This document shows, piece by piece, positions 25,500-34,486 of a stretch of DNA of 64,000 nucleotides. This stretch comes from Paraburkholderia xenovorans LB400 (GTDB lineage: Bacteria; Pseudomonadota; Gammaproteobacteria; Burkholderiales; Burkholderiaceae). The stretch spans positions 992,001 through 1,056,000 of the forward strand of contig NC_007953.1 of NCBI RefSeq assembly GCF_000013645.1, read 5' to 3'. The notes beneath the pieces are model-generated. The model saw only the letters and a list, made by a program, of their open reading frames with translations, had not been told where the DNA came from and did no database searches. How positions within the stretch are numbered: the stretch's first letter is position 1; each line of letters begins with the position of its first letter. A program made the translations under genes and the position numbers.

Positions 25500-26725
25500 T
25501 GAGACACGCCATGGGAATCACGCTTGTCTCGCCATTGTCCGCAACACTCGGCTTCGCTGAGACCATCGCCCATATCGCATTGACTGCGGCGGAGCGGGAA
25601 CGGAATCACCGTTTGCCGCACGAGGAGATCGCGAGGCTCAAGGAGCTCGGCTTCGGCGCGCTGCGCCTGCCGGTCGACGCCGCCGGGCGAGGCGTGTCGT
25701 TGAGCGGGCTTTTCGTCGTAGCGCGCGACGTTGCGGCGGCGGATTCGAACATCGCTCACGCCTTTCGCAATCATCTGTGGCAAGTCGAAGCAGCGCTCAG
25801 ACGCCCAGATCACCCGTTCCATGCGCACGTTCTCGATCTGACGAGGAAGAAGAAAACCGTCGGCCTCAGTTTCACCGACAGCGACGCCGTGGCGGCCGGC
25901 GCGCGTCCGAGCCAGGTGCTGAGCCGGCTCGAATGGGACGAAGCGCGGCGCGTATATATCGGCTCGGGCGAGAAGGTCTACGCGACCGGCAACCTCTACA
26001 ACGACGCATTCGTTGGCCTCGCGGTGGAAAGCCGTGAGGGCAGGACCGTGCAATACGTGTTCGACCGGGGCCGGGGCGTCAGCAACGATGATGACTGGCA
26101 GGGATTCGGTCAGCGCCTGACGGGCTCAGGCACGGCGAAGTTTCATGCAGTGACGGTGCCCGCGGCTCATGTCTATCCGACAGACCCACCGCGAACTGGC
26201 GATGCAGCGCCTTGGGGATACACCTTTCACCAGGTCTATCTGACCAGTTGCATCGCAGGCATCGTGCGGCGGGTGGCGTTGGACGCCGTCGAGGTGCTGC
26301 GCGCCCGCGGGCGCAATTTCTATCACGGCGATGCTGCGCATCCCACCGACGAGCCTGTACTGCAAACGCTGCTTGGCCGGATTCGCGCCTATGCGGCCAG
26401 CGTCGAGGCCACTGCTGATCGCGCTGTGGCAGCGCTTCAGCGCGCCTGGGATAGCTATGGAACAGCCGACGAATATGACACTACGCTGGCCGCCACACTC
26501 TCGGCGGCGGAAGCCAAGGTCGTGATCGACGATCTCGCCCCTCAGATTGCCAGTTGGCTGATCGACCTTGGGTCGGGCTCGGTCGTATCTCGCGTGGGCG
26601 CGCTGGACCGGCATTGGCGCAACATCAAGGTAATTGCTTCGCACAATCCGCGCCTATACAAGGAACGGCTACTCGGACAGAACCTGCTGACCGGACAGCT
26701 TCCGCCCACTGGCGCGTTCTTCTGA
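25499..26725 (+). CDS. Acyl-CoA dehydrogenase-like flavin monooxygenase (SfnB/DszC type)
   Basis: 408 residues with the acyl-CoA dehydrogenase fold: N-terminal helices (LPHEEIARLKELGFGALRLP), middle strand region with VGLSFTDSDA and SGEKVYATGNLYND, and a C-terminal helical domain containing RVALDAVEVL and ALDRHWRNIKVIASHNP. The late His-Trp-Arg region resembles group D flavin monooxygenases such as DszC and sulfur-acquisition oxidoreductase SfnB, not beta-oxidation enzymes. ATG 25499 overlaps the ssuA stop (TGATG); ATG 25511 is possible. The link to ssuABC argues for oxidation of an imported organosulfur compound with reduced flavin from elsewhere. Confidence 0.83.
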   Translation: MRHAMGITLVSPLSATLGFAETIAHIALTAAERERNHRLPHEEIARLKELGFGALRLPVDAAGRGVSLSGLFVVARDVAAADSNIAHAFRNHLWQVEAALRRPDHPFHAHVLDLTRKKKTVGLSFTDSDAVAAGARPSQVLSRLEWDEARRVYIGSGEKVYATGNLYNDAFVGLAVESREGRTVQYVFDRGRGVSNDDDWQGFGQRLTGSGTAKFHAVTVPAAHVYPTDPPRTGDAAPWGYTFHQVYLTSCIAGIVRRVALDAVEVLRARGRNFYHGDAAHPTDEPVLQTLLGRIRAYAASVEATADRAVAALQRAWDSYGTADEYDTTLAATLSAAEAKVVIDDLAPQIASWLIDLGSGSVVSRVGALDRHWRNIKVIASHNPRLYKERLLGQNLLTGQLPPTGAFF

Positions 26726-26764
26726 TCGCGCACCCCGTCGCGCGTGATTCGGGACCGGCTGCGC

Positions 26765-27826
26765 TCAGTGCGAAAGGAGCCGGTGAACGCGCGGCACGAC
26801 CTCTTCTGCAAAGCTGCGCATGTCGGCTTCGAAAGGCTGGAACTGCAGCATGAAGAGTTCGATGCCCGCCCGGTGAAACGCGGCAACGCGCTGCGCGACG
26901 GCGTCGTAATCGCCAACGAGCCCCGCGGCCGTGCCGCCATTCGAACCGACACGCGGCGATTGCGCGAAAGTCTGGTGCATCACGGCTTTCGGATCGATAT
27001 TGGCCTTCTGTCGCTCGCGTAGCGGCTTGTCCAGCTCGGCCAGCGCGAATAGATGCGCGAGGTGAGCCTCGGCCCGCGCCTGTGTTTCGTGCGCGATCAC
27101 GAAGGCCGACAGACCGAAACGCAACGCATCCTGCCCGGCGGGACGCGCGCGAGCGGATACATCGGCGATCAGACGCGCGACGTCGTCGTGCGGCTGACCG
27201 TTGATGAACCAAACGTCGCCGTGCGCCGCGACGAGTTCGCGCGCCGGCTCCGACTCACCGCCGACATAGATGCGCGGACGCGCGCGAAACGGGTCGGCGG
27301 GACGCAACCGATATTCGTCGATACGAAAGTTCTCACCGTGATGATTCACGACTTCGCCGCGCAGCAGCGCAGCGACGACTTCGATCCATTCGCGGCCGTA
27401 CGCGTAGCGCGCATCGTGCTCGGGAAAGCCAATGCCGGCACGTTCGAGCTCCGGACGATTCCACGCGTTCACCAGGTTGATCGCAAAACGCCCGCCACTG
27501 ATGTGCTCGATCTGCTGAGCCATCTTCGCGAGCACGACCGGGTGATAGAGATAGGGCTTGATCGCCGTGATGATCTCGATGCGCGACGTGAGCGCCGCCA
27601 ATGCTGCCGATGCGGTCCACGCCTCGAGCTGGTCGAGCGAAGGGTCATGCGGATTGATCGTGTGTTGGGCGACGAGCACCGAGTCGTATCCGAGGCGCTC
27701 GGCCTCGAGGACGAGGGCCTTGTTGCGAGCCCACGAGGCGTCATAGGGTTCTGCGGGATCCTGCAACGCAGCGCGGCTGCCGTGCACGAGTGCCCAGACG
27801 CCGAAGCGCGGAAGTTTGGCTGACAT
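26765..27826 (-). CDS. LLM-class flavin-dependent monooxygenase (SsuD-related)
   Basis: 353-residue bacterial-luciferase-like TIM barrel. Seen: FGVWALVHGSRAALQDP at the start, YDSVLVAQHTINPHDPSLDQ, IEIITAIKPYLYHPVVLAKM, GGRFAINLVNAWNRPE, and IYVGGESEPARELVAAHGD. These are hallmarks of FMNH2-dependent alkanesulfonate-type monooxygenases. It is convergent with the SfnB-like gene (39 bp apart), completing a sulfonate uptake plus desulfonation set. Whether the substrate is an alkanesulfonate, a sulfone or another compound is open. Confidence 0.87.
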   Translation of the reverse strand: MSAKLPRFGVWALVHGSRAALQDPAEPYDASWARNKALVLEAERLGYDSVLVAQHTINPHDPSLDQLEAWTASAALAALTSRIEIITAIKPYLYHPVVLAKMAQQIEHISGGRFAINLVNAWNRPELERAGIGFPEHDARYAYGREWIEVVAALLRGEVVNHHGENFRIDEYRLRPADPFRARPRIYVGGESEPARELVAAHGDVWFINGQPHDDVARLIADVSARARPAGQDALRFGLSAFVIAHETQARAEAHLAHLFALAELDKPLRERQKANIDPKAVMHQTFAQSPRVGSNGGTAAGLVGDYDAVAQRVAAFHRAGIELFMLQFQPFEADMRSFAEEVVPRVHRLLSH

Positions 27827-28265
27827 CGCTTTGATACGCGGTGAAGCGGAAGAGCAAAACGCGCATGTTAACCCTGCCCGCGCGCACAGCCTTCCAATTT
27901 CTATCGATATAGAACTGACGGAAAGGCATTAAGGTCCACGTTGCATCCGCTTCAATTGCCCGGCGGAACCGCACCTTCGAGCGCATCGCCTGCTACGGGC
28001 GTCCATCAAGGTCCGCCGGGCTTGGCGGCGACTCCGGACGGGTAAAGCGACACCCGAAAGCCGGATAGTTTCGCTAGCGTCGGTTGGCCCGTGATTGCGA
28101 GCCATGCATCGACGTGTCCGAAGCAATGATTCATATCGCAACGGGTAGCCTGCTTCGACGAAAAATCGCTTAGCCATGATTTTTCAAAGGGCTCGTATCT
28201 GAGTCACCCTTGAAATATCGTTGTTGCTCGTCCCCGCTCGCCTTGTCACGACAAGACCCATGAAA
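27827..28265. other. 439-bp intergenic region between LLM monooxygenase and citrate-synthase-like gene
   Basis: No gene is supported. A weak AT-rich inverted repeat (AAAAATC at 28161-28167, GATTTTT at 28178-28184) is the only visible structure. It lies about 80 bp past the end of the minus-strand operon that finishes at 28266, so it might help end that transcript, although the stem is short and GC-poor. The minus-strand LLM gene promoter should lie near 27830-27900. Confidence 0.35.
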
Positions 28266-29045
28266 TCAGTCTGTGGGGTGCCCGGCCGCCATTGCACCAT
28301 CGACCAGACTCCAGATAAAGCGGCCCGATGGTTCACGCTGCTCTTCCGCGACGTGAGCAATCAGTCCGGCAGCACGGCTGAGTACCGCAAAGCCGCGCAT
28401 CAGCGCGGCGGGAATACCGATGTCACCCAGTATTGCGGCAATAGCACCGGTTGCATTTATCGTGATATGACGTCCCGATGCTGCGTCCACCTCGATCGCC
28501 AGTCGTTCAAGGGCGCAGCAGCGTGAGCCGTAGGTGCCGACCTCGCGTGCTAGCGCGAGCAGCGCAATCGCACGTGGATCGTCCGGACGGTGCAGGTGGT
28601 GTCCGAAGCCCGGCACCGGTTCCCGGCGGCTCCGGAAATCGCGCGCAATGGTTCGCGCCTCGTCGGCGCCCTCGGCGTTTGCACCGACGATCCGGTCCAG
28701 AAGCTCCGCAGCCGGCTCCATCGTGCCGACGAAACGGCTGGCCACCGCTAGCAGGCCGGCGGCAACGGCGGCCTGGAGATTTTCGGGCGAGCTCGAGTAA
28801 ATCATGCGCGTCGCAATCGCGCTGGGGGTCATGCCGTGTTCCATCAGCGTGACCAGCACAGCATCGACAATACGGCGCTCCGCGGCGGTCGGCACCCTGC
28901 CGAATGTCTGTTTCATGAATACGTCGACGAAGCTGGCCTGACCGAGCAGATCGCGCACAAGGTCGTCGTCGCCGTAATACACCGCCTGCGTCGTGTGATG
29001 GCTCAACGTAGTGCGAGGCGTATGCGTTTTGTCAGAGGAGTTCAT
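28266..29045 (-). CDS. Citrate synthase/citryl-CoA lyase-like protein with Asp-to-Thr change
   Basis: About 260 residues, the short form of the citrate synthase fold usually annotated citryl-CoA lyase. Both catalytic-type His are kept: MEHGMTPSAIATRM and VPGFGHHLHRPDDPRA. The third catalytic residue is not. Where citrate synthases read NVD followed by 13 residues ending GIP, this protein reads NAT with identical spacing, so the Asp is Thr (residue 199 from the ATG at 29045). Translation starts at that ATG or at the GTG before it; it overlaps the stop of the acyl-CoA synthetase gene, so the two are coupled. The product likely acts on a CoA thioester made by that synthetase. Substrate and reaction are unknown. 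Confidence 0.8.
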   Translation of the reverse strand: MNSSDKTHTPRTTLSHHTTQAVYYGDDDLVRDLLGQASFVDVFMKQTFGRVPTAAERRIVDAVLVTLMEHGMTPSAIATRMIYSSSPENLQAAVAAGLLAVASRFVGTMEPAAELLDRIVGANAEGADEARTIARDFRSRREPVPGFGHHLHRPDDPRAIALLALAREVGTYGSRCCALERLAIEVDAASGRHITINATGAIAAILGDIGIPAALMRGFAVLSRAAGLIAHVAEEQREPSGRFIWSLVDGAMAAGHPTD

Positions 29046-30544
29046 CACTGGCCTCGCCTGTTAAGGATGGTATTACGGACTTCTGTCTTCAGAACCTTGC
29101 CCACGGCGCTGCGCGGCAACGACTCGAACAGATGCACATGCCTGGGCGTCTTGACCGGGCCCAACTCGCGCCTGACGAGGGCAACCAGATCGGCGGTATC
29201 CACTTGCATGCCCGAGCGCAGTTGCACTGCGGCATGAACCGCTTCGCCCCACTTTGCATCCGGGACACCCACTACCGAACAGTCGGCCACGGCGGGGTGC
29301 GCCGATAGCACCGCTTCCACGTCGCTGGGGTAGACATTAAAGCCTCCGGTAATGATCACATCGCGGATGCGGTCGCGGAGAAAAAGGTAGCCTCGTTCGT
29401 CGAAGACCCCGGCATCGCCCGTGCGCAACCAGCCGTCGACAAGCGTCTTGCGTGTTTCGTCCTCGGCCTTAAGGTAGCCGCTCATCACCAGATCGCCGCG
29501 CACCGCGATCTCTCCCTGCTGGCCTGTCTCAACAGGCTCGCCGTCCTTGTTCATGATGGCCACCCTGGTGAGCAGCGATGGCCGTCCCACGGAAGTCAGC
29601 GTATCGCCATTCATTTCGGCCGGCGGTAAAAACGTAATGATCTGAGGTGCTTCCGTTTGCCCGAACGTGGTGCACAGCACCGGGCCAAACACCGACTGAG
29701 CGTCGCGGATCTGTTCCGCGCGCATCGGCGCGCCGCCATACACAAGATATCGGAGGCGTCGTAGCAACCGCGGCGACCGGCGCTGCTCTTCCGCAAGGGC
29801 AACGATCAGCGTGGGGGGCGCGAAAAGAATCGTTGCTCCGTGAGCATCGGCTGCGTCCAGCAGCGCGGCCGCCTTTGCCTGCTCCGGGGGGATGATCAAC
29901 GCACCGCCAACGCCCAGCAATGGCAGCAGATACGTCGATGTGCCATGCGACAGCGGCGCGGCAACCAGATACCGGTCGTCAGGTTTCAGGCCAAGCTCAT
30001 GGATCTGCGTGGCGATATTGGTATTCCATGCCCGCAACGGCTGGATCACGCCTTTTGGAAATCCGGTCGTGCCGCCGGTGAACTTGATCGCCTGCGGTTT
30101 ATCCATCGCGACGCCACCACTCGAGCGCGGGCCCATCACGACCGCGCCGACGTCGCCGGCCTGCTGCGTCAGTGACTCGAGCGAGCGCAGCGCAGCCGTC
30201 GTGCCGGATAGTCGATTTTGCATCTCCGCATCTGCTAGCACCAACGACGGTTCGACGAAGTCGAGAATGCGACGCAACTCTGGATCGCCATTGCGCGGAT
30301 TGAGCGGCACCCATACCTTTCCGGCTGCAAGCACAGCCAGAATGGCAATCAGATGATCCATGCCATTGGACGCACCCACGCATATCCGGCCGCCGCGCAC
30401 GGGATCGATTTGGGTCAGCGTGGCCGCGCGATCGAGAACCTGAGTTCCCAGTTCGCGAAAACTGAGGTTGCCGCCAGGCCCGAAAACAGCCGTCCGGTTC
30501 GGATACCGATCAACGGCACGCCACAGGAAATCGATGGGATACAT
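29045..30544 (-). CDS. AMP-dependent acyl-CoA synthetase/ligase
   Basis: 499 residues from ATG 30544, with GGAG 11 bases upstream. ANL superfamily motifs: KFTGGTTGFPKGV (P-loop), the YGGAPM and TTFGQTEAPQ adenylate-binding segments, GWLRTGDAGVFDERGYLFL, and a C-terminal PRSAVGKVLKTEV carrying the catalytic Lys. It activates a carboxylic acid to its CoA ester with ATP. It overlaps the citrate-synthase-like gene and lies 103 bp downstream of a CMD gene, all in one minus-strand operon with aromatic-type oxygenase and hydrolase genes. The acid substrate is not predictable; medium-chain or aryl acids are both possible. Confidence 0.9.
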   Translation of the reverse strand: MYPIDFLWRAVDRYPNRTAVFGPGGNLSFRELGTQVLDRAATLTQIDPVRGGRICVGASNGMDHLIAILAVLAAGKVWVPLNPRNGDPELRRILDFVEPSLVLADAEMQNRLSGTTAALRSLESLTQQAGDVGAVVMGPRSSGGVAMDKPQAIKFTGGTTGFPKGVIQPLRAWNTNIATQIHELGLKPDDRYLVAAPLSHGTSTYLLPLLGVGGALIIPPEQAKAAALLDAADAHGATILFAPPTLIVALAEEQRRSPRLLRRLRYLVYGGAPMRAEQIRDAQSVFGPVLCTTFGQTEAPQIITFLPPAEMNGDTLTSVGRPSLLTRVAIMNKDGEPVETGQQGEIAVRGDLVMSGYLKAEDETRKTLVDGWLRTGDAGVFDERGYLFLRDRIRDVIITGGFNVYPSDVEAVLSAHPAVADCSVVGVPDAKWGEAVHAAVQLRSGMQVDTADLVALVRRELGPVKTPRHVHLFESLPRSAVGKVLKTEVRNTILNRRGQ

Positions 30545-30646
30545 GCGCTTGTTTCTCCACGAGCGGCCGAATCGACACGGGCAACGGCAATCACCTTTGT
30601 AGCGGTGAACGCATTTCTTAATGATTCGAATGTTCGAACACAATCA

Positions 30647-31159
30647 CTAATCGTGATCGACCTGCAGCGCCTCGAGAAAACGCGAGACCATATTGTAGGC
30701 GGCGATCGTCGCGGTCAATTCGACGATTTCCCGTTCGCCTAGATAGCGTTTTACCGGGTCAAAAACTTCATCTGTCACATGAACATTCTTCGTCATCATG
30801 TCGCAATAGCACAGGACGGCGCGGTCGGTGTCTTCCAACCCCTCCAGATCGTCCACTTGCAATGCGTCGATCTGCGCTTCGCTGAGACCCGCGGCGAGCG
30901 CAATCGGCCGATGCTGCTGGAATTCATAGGCCGCCCCATTGACAACGGCAATCCGCATGATGACCAGTTCCCGTATGCGCGCCGGCAAGCTGGACTTCTG
31001 CCGGATCGCAGTCAGGAATGCAAGCCAGCCTTCAGCGACAGGCGGGCTGTGCAGCAGCATCGAATAAAGATTGAGGAGTTTGCCGCGTTCGGCAACGATG
31101 CGTGTGGCGAGCGGCGCAATGTCGGGCGAATGCGTGTCGGGGTATGCAATGCGGGCCAT
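30647..31159 (-). CDS. Carboxymuconolactone decarboxylase (CMD) family protein
   Basis: 170 residues from ATG 31159, chosen because it aligns with the start of its near twin at 12065-12577 (MARI-YPDT-SPD). The core ARIRELVIMRIAVVNGAAYE then FQQHRPIA and the tail EALQVDHD match that gene almost residue for residue; CxxC is absent. No strong ribosome-binding site is visible, and an upstream in-frame ATG at 31207 cannot be excluded. The reuse of the same CMD type in two different catabolic operons suggests a common chemical step. Confidence 0.82.
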   Translation of the reverse strand: MARIAYPDTHSPDIAPLATRIVAERGKLLNLYSMLLHSPPVAEGWLAFLTAIRQKSSLPARIRELVIMRIAVVNGAAYEFQQHRPIALAAGLSEAQIDALQVDDLEGLEDTDRAVLCYCDMMTKNVHVTDEVFDPVKRYLGEREIVELTATIAAYNMVSRFLEALQVDHD

Positions 31160-31406
31160 CGGAGGTCTCGGATTGATTGGAATAAAGACATCAGCTTTTG
31201 TGGTCATTCAAAGGCCGTGCCGCTTTTACGTCAATGACGGCGCTCCCGAGCCGCTGCGGGCCGCCACCTCAGTGCCGGCGACGACAGGCGTTTCATCCGG
31301 AGCGAGCAATAGTGCCGATTCGCGATATCGCAGCCATCCTCCTTAAGACAGTGCGGAATGCGACCAGCGGCTGTTTCTCGCTTGGCCGCCCGGCCAGCCT
31401 TCCAGA

Positions 31407-32726
31407 TCACGTGGCATTTCTCTTCCCCCCGCCCAGCTGCGCGACAGGCAACAACAGGCTTGCTGCCAGCGTGATCACCGATGCGCCGATCACGTAGTAA
31501 GCCGGAGCAGAGAGAGAACCCGTCTGGCGAATCAGCATGGTTGCCGCGAGAGGCGCGAAGCCGCTGAACAGCATCACCGACGCGTTGTACGAAAGCGCAA
31601 TTCCACTGAAGCGGATCTGCACCGGAAAGAGATCGGCGAGAACCGAGGCCCACGTGCCGCTAGCCAGCGAAAACACAAGAGCGGCCAGTACGAATAGCAC
31701 GACGGGGTCGACGGTATGCTTGACGAGCGCTTGATAGAACGGATAGGTCAGGACGACGAGTAGAGCAGCCGAAGCTCTCAACAAATAGCGGCGCGGTATT
31801 TTGTCGCCGAGCCAACCCGCGGCAAGAAGGCCGCACGAACTGACAACGAGGTAGGCGTTCTGCGCGAGCGCGGCGGTCCGCGGCACGTAATGAAGCTGCT
31901 GGACAAGGTAAGCGGGCATATGGCCGTACAGAATGCCATTGATGCCGGCCATCACCGCAATTGACAATGCGCCTACCGCTACCCTCTTGCCGTGGTGACG
32001 CAACGTTTCGCGGAAAGGTTGCTTCTCGACTGCGCCACGCATCTCCTTGAATTCGGGTGACTCGTCAAGGTTACGCCGCATCCACCAGGACACGACTCCG
32101 CACACGCCGCCAAACAGGAAAGCAATCCGCCAGCCATACGCGGCTGCATCGGCCGCGGTCAGCCAGGTCTGTATCCCGAGGTTCACCAGCGTTGCCAGCA
32201 ACACACCCGTATTGACTGCACAGATAATGATTCCCGCAGCTAGTCCAGCGCGCCGGGGCGCGGCTTCGACCGCATAGGTGACTGCCCCCGGCATTTCCCC
32301 GCCAACGCAAAAACCCTGCACCAGACGCAGCAAGATGAGCAGAATAGGCGCAGCAAGGCCCCAGCTTTGATAGTTCGGCAGCAAGCCGAGACAGATGGTC
32401 ACCGTGGTAACCACGATAATCGAACCCAGAAAGACGGGTCGACGACCATAACGATCGCCCCAACTGCTAAGCACAATCCCGCCAAACGGTCGTATCACGT
32501 AGCCAATTGCAAGAACGGAAAACGAAAACAGCAGGCTGATGACCGACGATGCATTGGGAAAGAACTGCGCCGCGATGAACTGCGCAAAGAACCCATAGAC
32601 GATGAAATCGTAAAACTCGAGCGAGCCGCCAAGGCTCGCGATCAGGATCATCTTCCACTGCGCGCGTGATATTTCTCCGGACTCCGGATGACCGGAAACG
32701 CCAATCTCATTTCGAGCGATGTCCAC
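31407..32726 (-). CDS. MFS transporter, MHS (metabolite:H+ symporter) family
   Basis: 439 residues from a GTG start at 32726 with the very strong ribosome-binding site GGAGGAG three bases before it. The longer open frame upstream has no family sequence. Seen: GGSLEFYDFIVYGFFAQFIA, IRPFGGIVLSSWGDRYGRRP, RLVQGFCVGGEMPGAVTYAV, DESPEFKEM. These mark the MHS branch (ShiA/KgtP/ProP type). About twelve hydrophobic segments. It lies inside the operon between the flavin monooxygenase and CMD genes and is the likely importer of the pathway substrate. Confidence 0.9.
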   Translation of the reverse strand: MDIARNEIGVSGHPESGEISRAQWKMILIASLGGSLEFYDFIVYGFFAQFIAAQFFPNASSVISLLFSFSVLAIGYVIRPFGGIVLSSWGDRYGRRPVFLGSIIVVTTVTICLGLLPNYQSWGLAAPILLILLRLVQGFCVGGEMPGAVTYAVEAAPRRAGLAAGIIICAVNTGVLLATLVNLGIQTWLTAADAAAYGWRIAFLFGGVCGVVSWWMRRNLDESPEFKEMRGAVEKQPFRETLRHHGKRVAVGALSIAVMAGINGILYGHMPAYLVQQLHYVPRTAALAQNAYLVVSSCGLLAAGWLGDKIPRRYLLRASAALLVVLTYPFYQALVKHTVDPVVLFVLAALVFSLASGTWASVLADLFPVQIRFSGIALSYNASVMLFSGFAPLAATMLIRQTGSLSAPAYYVIGASVITLAASLLLPVAQLGGGKRNAT

Positions 32727-32892
32727 TTGCTCCTCCAATATTGTTGTCGGCTTTTTTGCCGCTAATCGTTCACCGTCCTGAAGACCGTTTCTATCTCCAT
32801 GAGAGGAGCCGTAGTGCCGGCCTGACTTCTTCCTCCAGTCACTTTCCGTTGCCGTCCGACCCGGAGCGCAAATAGTCGCCACAGTCGTACTG

Positions 32893-34416
32893 TCATACGC
32901 CTTCTGTCTGCCGTCTCGGCAATGCACTCTCAATGAGAGACTCCAACGATTCGATGTTGCGGGCAATGCCATGCACGTATCGATCGGGCCTTACGAGCAC
33001 GGCGACGGCGCCAAGTGTGCCAAGCCAGCTGCGAACAGGTTCGCCGCCATCGGCAACGACGCTCAGGTTCGCCTGCGCAACCAGATCCGTGATGTCATCG
33101 AGCTGTTCGCGATACTCCGGCAACAGCACCAGTGCAAAGCGGTAGCCCACTGCATCGTCCAGCAACCGGCCGTCTGCGAGCCGCGGTTGATGTGAAATGG
33201 TGCCGCCAGTTCCGGTTTGTCCGGCAAGCCAGGCGCCCGGTCCGAGCGCCGGCTGCGGAGTCACGAAGTTGCGGATCGAGTCACTGCCCTCTCCGTCTCC
33301 CATTACCACGAGGTCCGGGTCCGTCGCCTGAATGATCGCTCCAAACTGCACGGCCGTTTCGATGAACTCCCGCACATGCGGCGAACGCTCCGACTCGAGC
33401 GTGTCGAGCAGCTCATCGGATGCGTCGCCGCGAAGTACAGTGCCAAGCTTCCATGCCAGATTGGATGCATCGCGGATGCCGGCGGACATTCCCTGACCCA
33501 TGAAGGGCGGCGTCTGATGCGCAGCATCACCCGCCAGCAGGAGCCTGCCGCGGCGCCATCCGTCCGCCACGACCGAATGAAATGTGTAGACCGCCGAGCG
33601 CTCGAGCCGTGCATCGGCTGGCGAAATCCAGCGCGCAAGCTTGTCCCACAACCATTCTGGCGTTCCGACCTGGCTCGGGTCATCGCCCGGCATCACCATG
33701 ATTTCCCAGCGGCGCCGGCTGCCAGGACCGCGCGTATAGGTAGTCGGGCGGGCAGGTTCACAATATTGAATCGTGTAGTCGCCCAGATCCGGGCGTGGTG
33801 TATTGAGCAGAACGTCGACCACCACCCAGCGCTCATGTGACTTCAGGTCCGTGAGTTCAGTGCCCATGAAACGTCGCACGATCGAGCGGGCTCCATCACA
33901 GCCGACGACATACCGTGCCGTTGCACGACCGAGCTTGCCACGGCTCATATCCTCGAAGCGCACCACCACGCCGTCAGTCGCTTCGTCGAGCGCAAATGCT
34001 TCATGGTGCAGACGGACATCAACGCCAGCCTGCTGCGCGAGACGCTCACGCAGGGCGACTTCCAGATCGGGTTGGTGGAATTTATAGCTCGCGCACCAAC
34101 CCTGCGGACCGATACCGGCAGGACGCGTCCAATCGATCAGGAGCTTGCCCGCCCCATTCAAAAACCTCACGCCCAGCGCAACAAACAGATTCGGCAATAG
34201 CGTCCCGGCAATGCCGATCGTCTGGAACACACGCATGCACTCTCCGTCGAAATGGACCGCGCGCGGCAGCGCAAAAATATCCTTGTCGCGTTCCAGCACG
34301 AGCACGCGCAACCCTTCAATGGCAAGCAGATTGGCAAGCGTGGCCCCGGTAGGACCAAGCCCGATGACGGCGACGTCGTAATCGCAAGCATGCTTCGAGG
34401 TCATTTTTTCTGACAT
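32893..34416 (-). CDS. FAD-dependent aromatic monooxygenase (MhpA-like)
   Basis: 507-residue class A flavoprotein hydroxylase. FAD motifs: VIGLGPTGATLANLLAIEG near the N-terminus, VVGCDGARSIVRR (DG motif), and RLLLAGDAAHQTPPFMGQGM (GD motif). The early segment LPRAVHFDGECMRVFQ is typical of 3-(3-hydroxyphenyl)propanoate hydroxylase MhpA and relatives. These hydroxylate a phenolic ring using NAD(P)H and O2. It is slightly shorter than most MhpA. The start is ATG 34416 or 34404; neither has a clear ribosome-binding site. An FAH-type hydrolase lies 70 bp upstream in the same operon. Confidence 0.87.
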   Translation of the reverse strand: MSEKMTSKHACDYDVAVIGLGPTGATLANLLAIEGLRVLVLERDKDIFALPRAVHFDGECMRVFQTIGIAGTLLPNLFVALGVRFLNGAGKLLIDWTRPAGIGPQGWCASYKFHQPDLEVALRERLAQQAGVDVRLHHEAFALDEATDGVVVRFEDMSRGKLGRATARYVVGCDGARSIVRRFMGTELTDLKSHERWVVVDVLLNTPRPDLGDYTIQYCEPARPTTYTRGPGSRRRWEIMVMPGDDPSQVGTPEWLWDKLARWISPADARLERSAVYTFHSVVADGWRRGRLLLAGDAAHQTPPFMGQGMSAGIRDASNLAWKLGTVLRGDASDELLDTLESERSPHVREFIETAVQFGAIIQATDPDLVVMGDGEGSDSIRNFVTPQPALGPGAWLAGQTGTGGTISHQPRLADGRLLDDAVGYRFALVLLPEYREQLDDITDLVAQANLSVVADGGEPVRSWLGTLGAVAVLVRPDRYVHGIARNIESLESLIESALPRRQTEGV

Positions 34417-34486
34417 ATCTGGATTTGCTGGATGAGACGCCGGCGCAGCCGGCAGGCAGATCCGGCACGGCGGCCATCAGGTCGGG

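Noticed and set aside
28161..28184. AT-rich inverted repeat as an intrinsic terminator
   Set aside because: Only seven A/T-dominated pairs with a ten-base loop. Too weak to call a terminator; mentioned in the intergenic entry.
31231..31653. Minus-strand open frame overlapping the end of the MHS carrier gene
   Set aside because: It is an out-of-frame shadow of the carrier gene plus intergenic DNA, with no family sequence.
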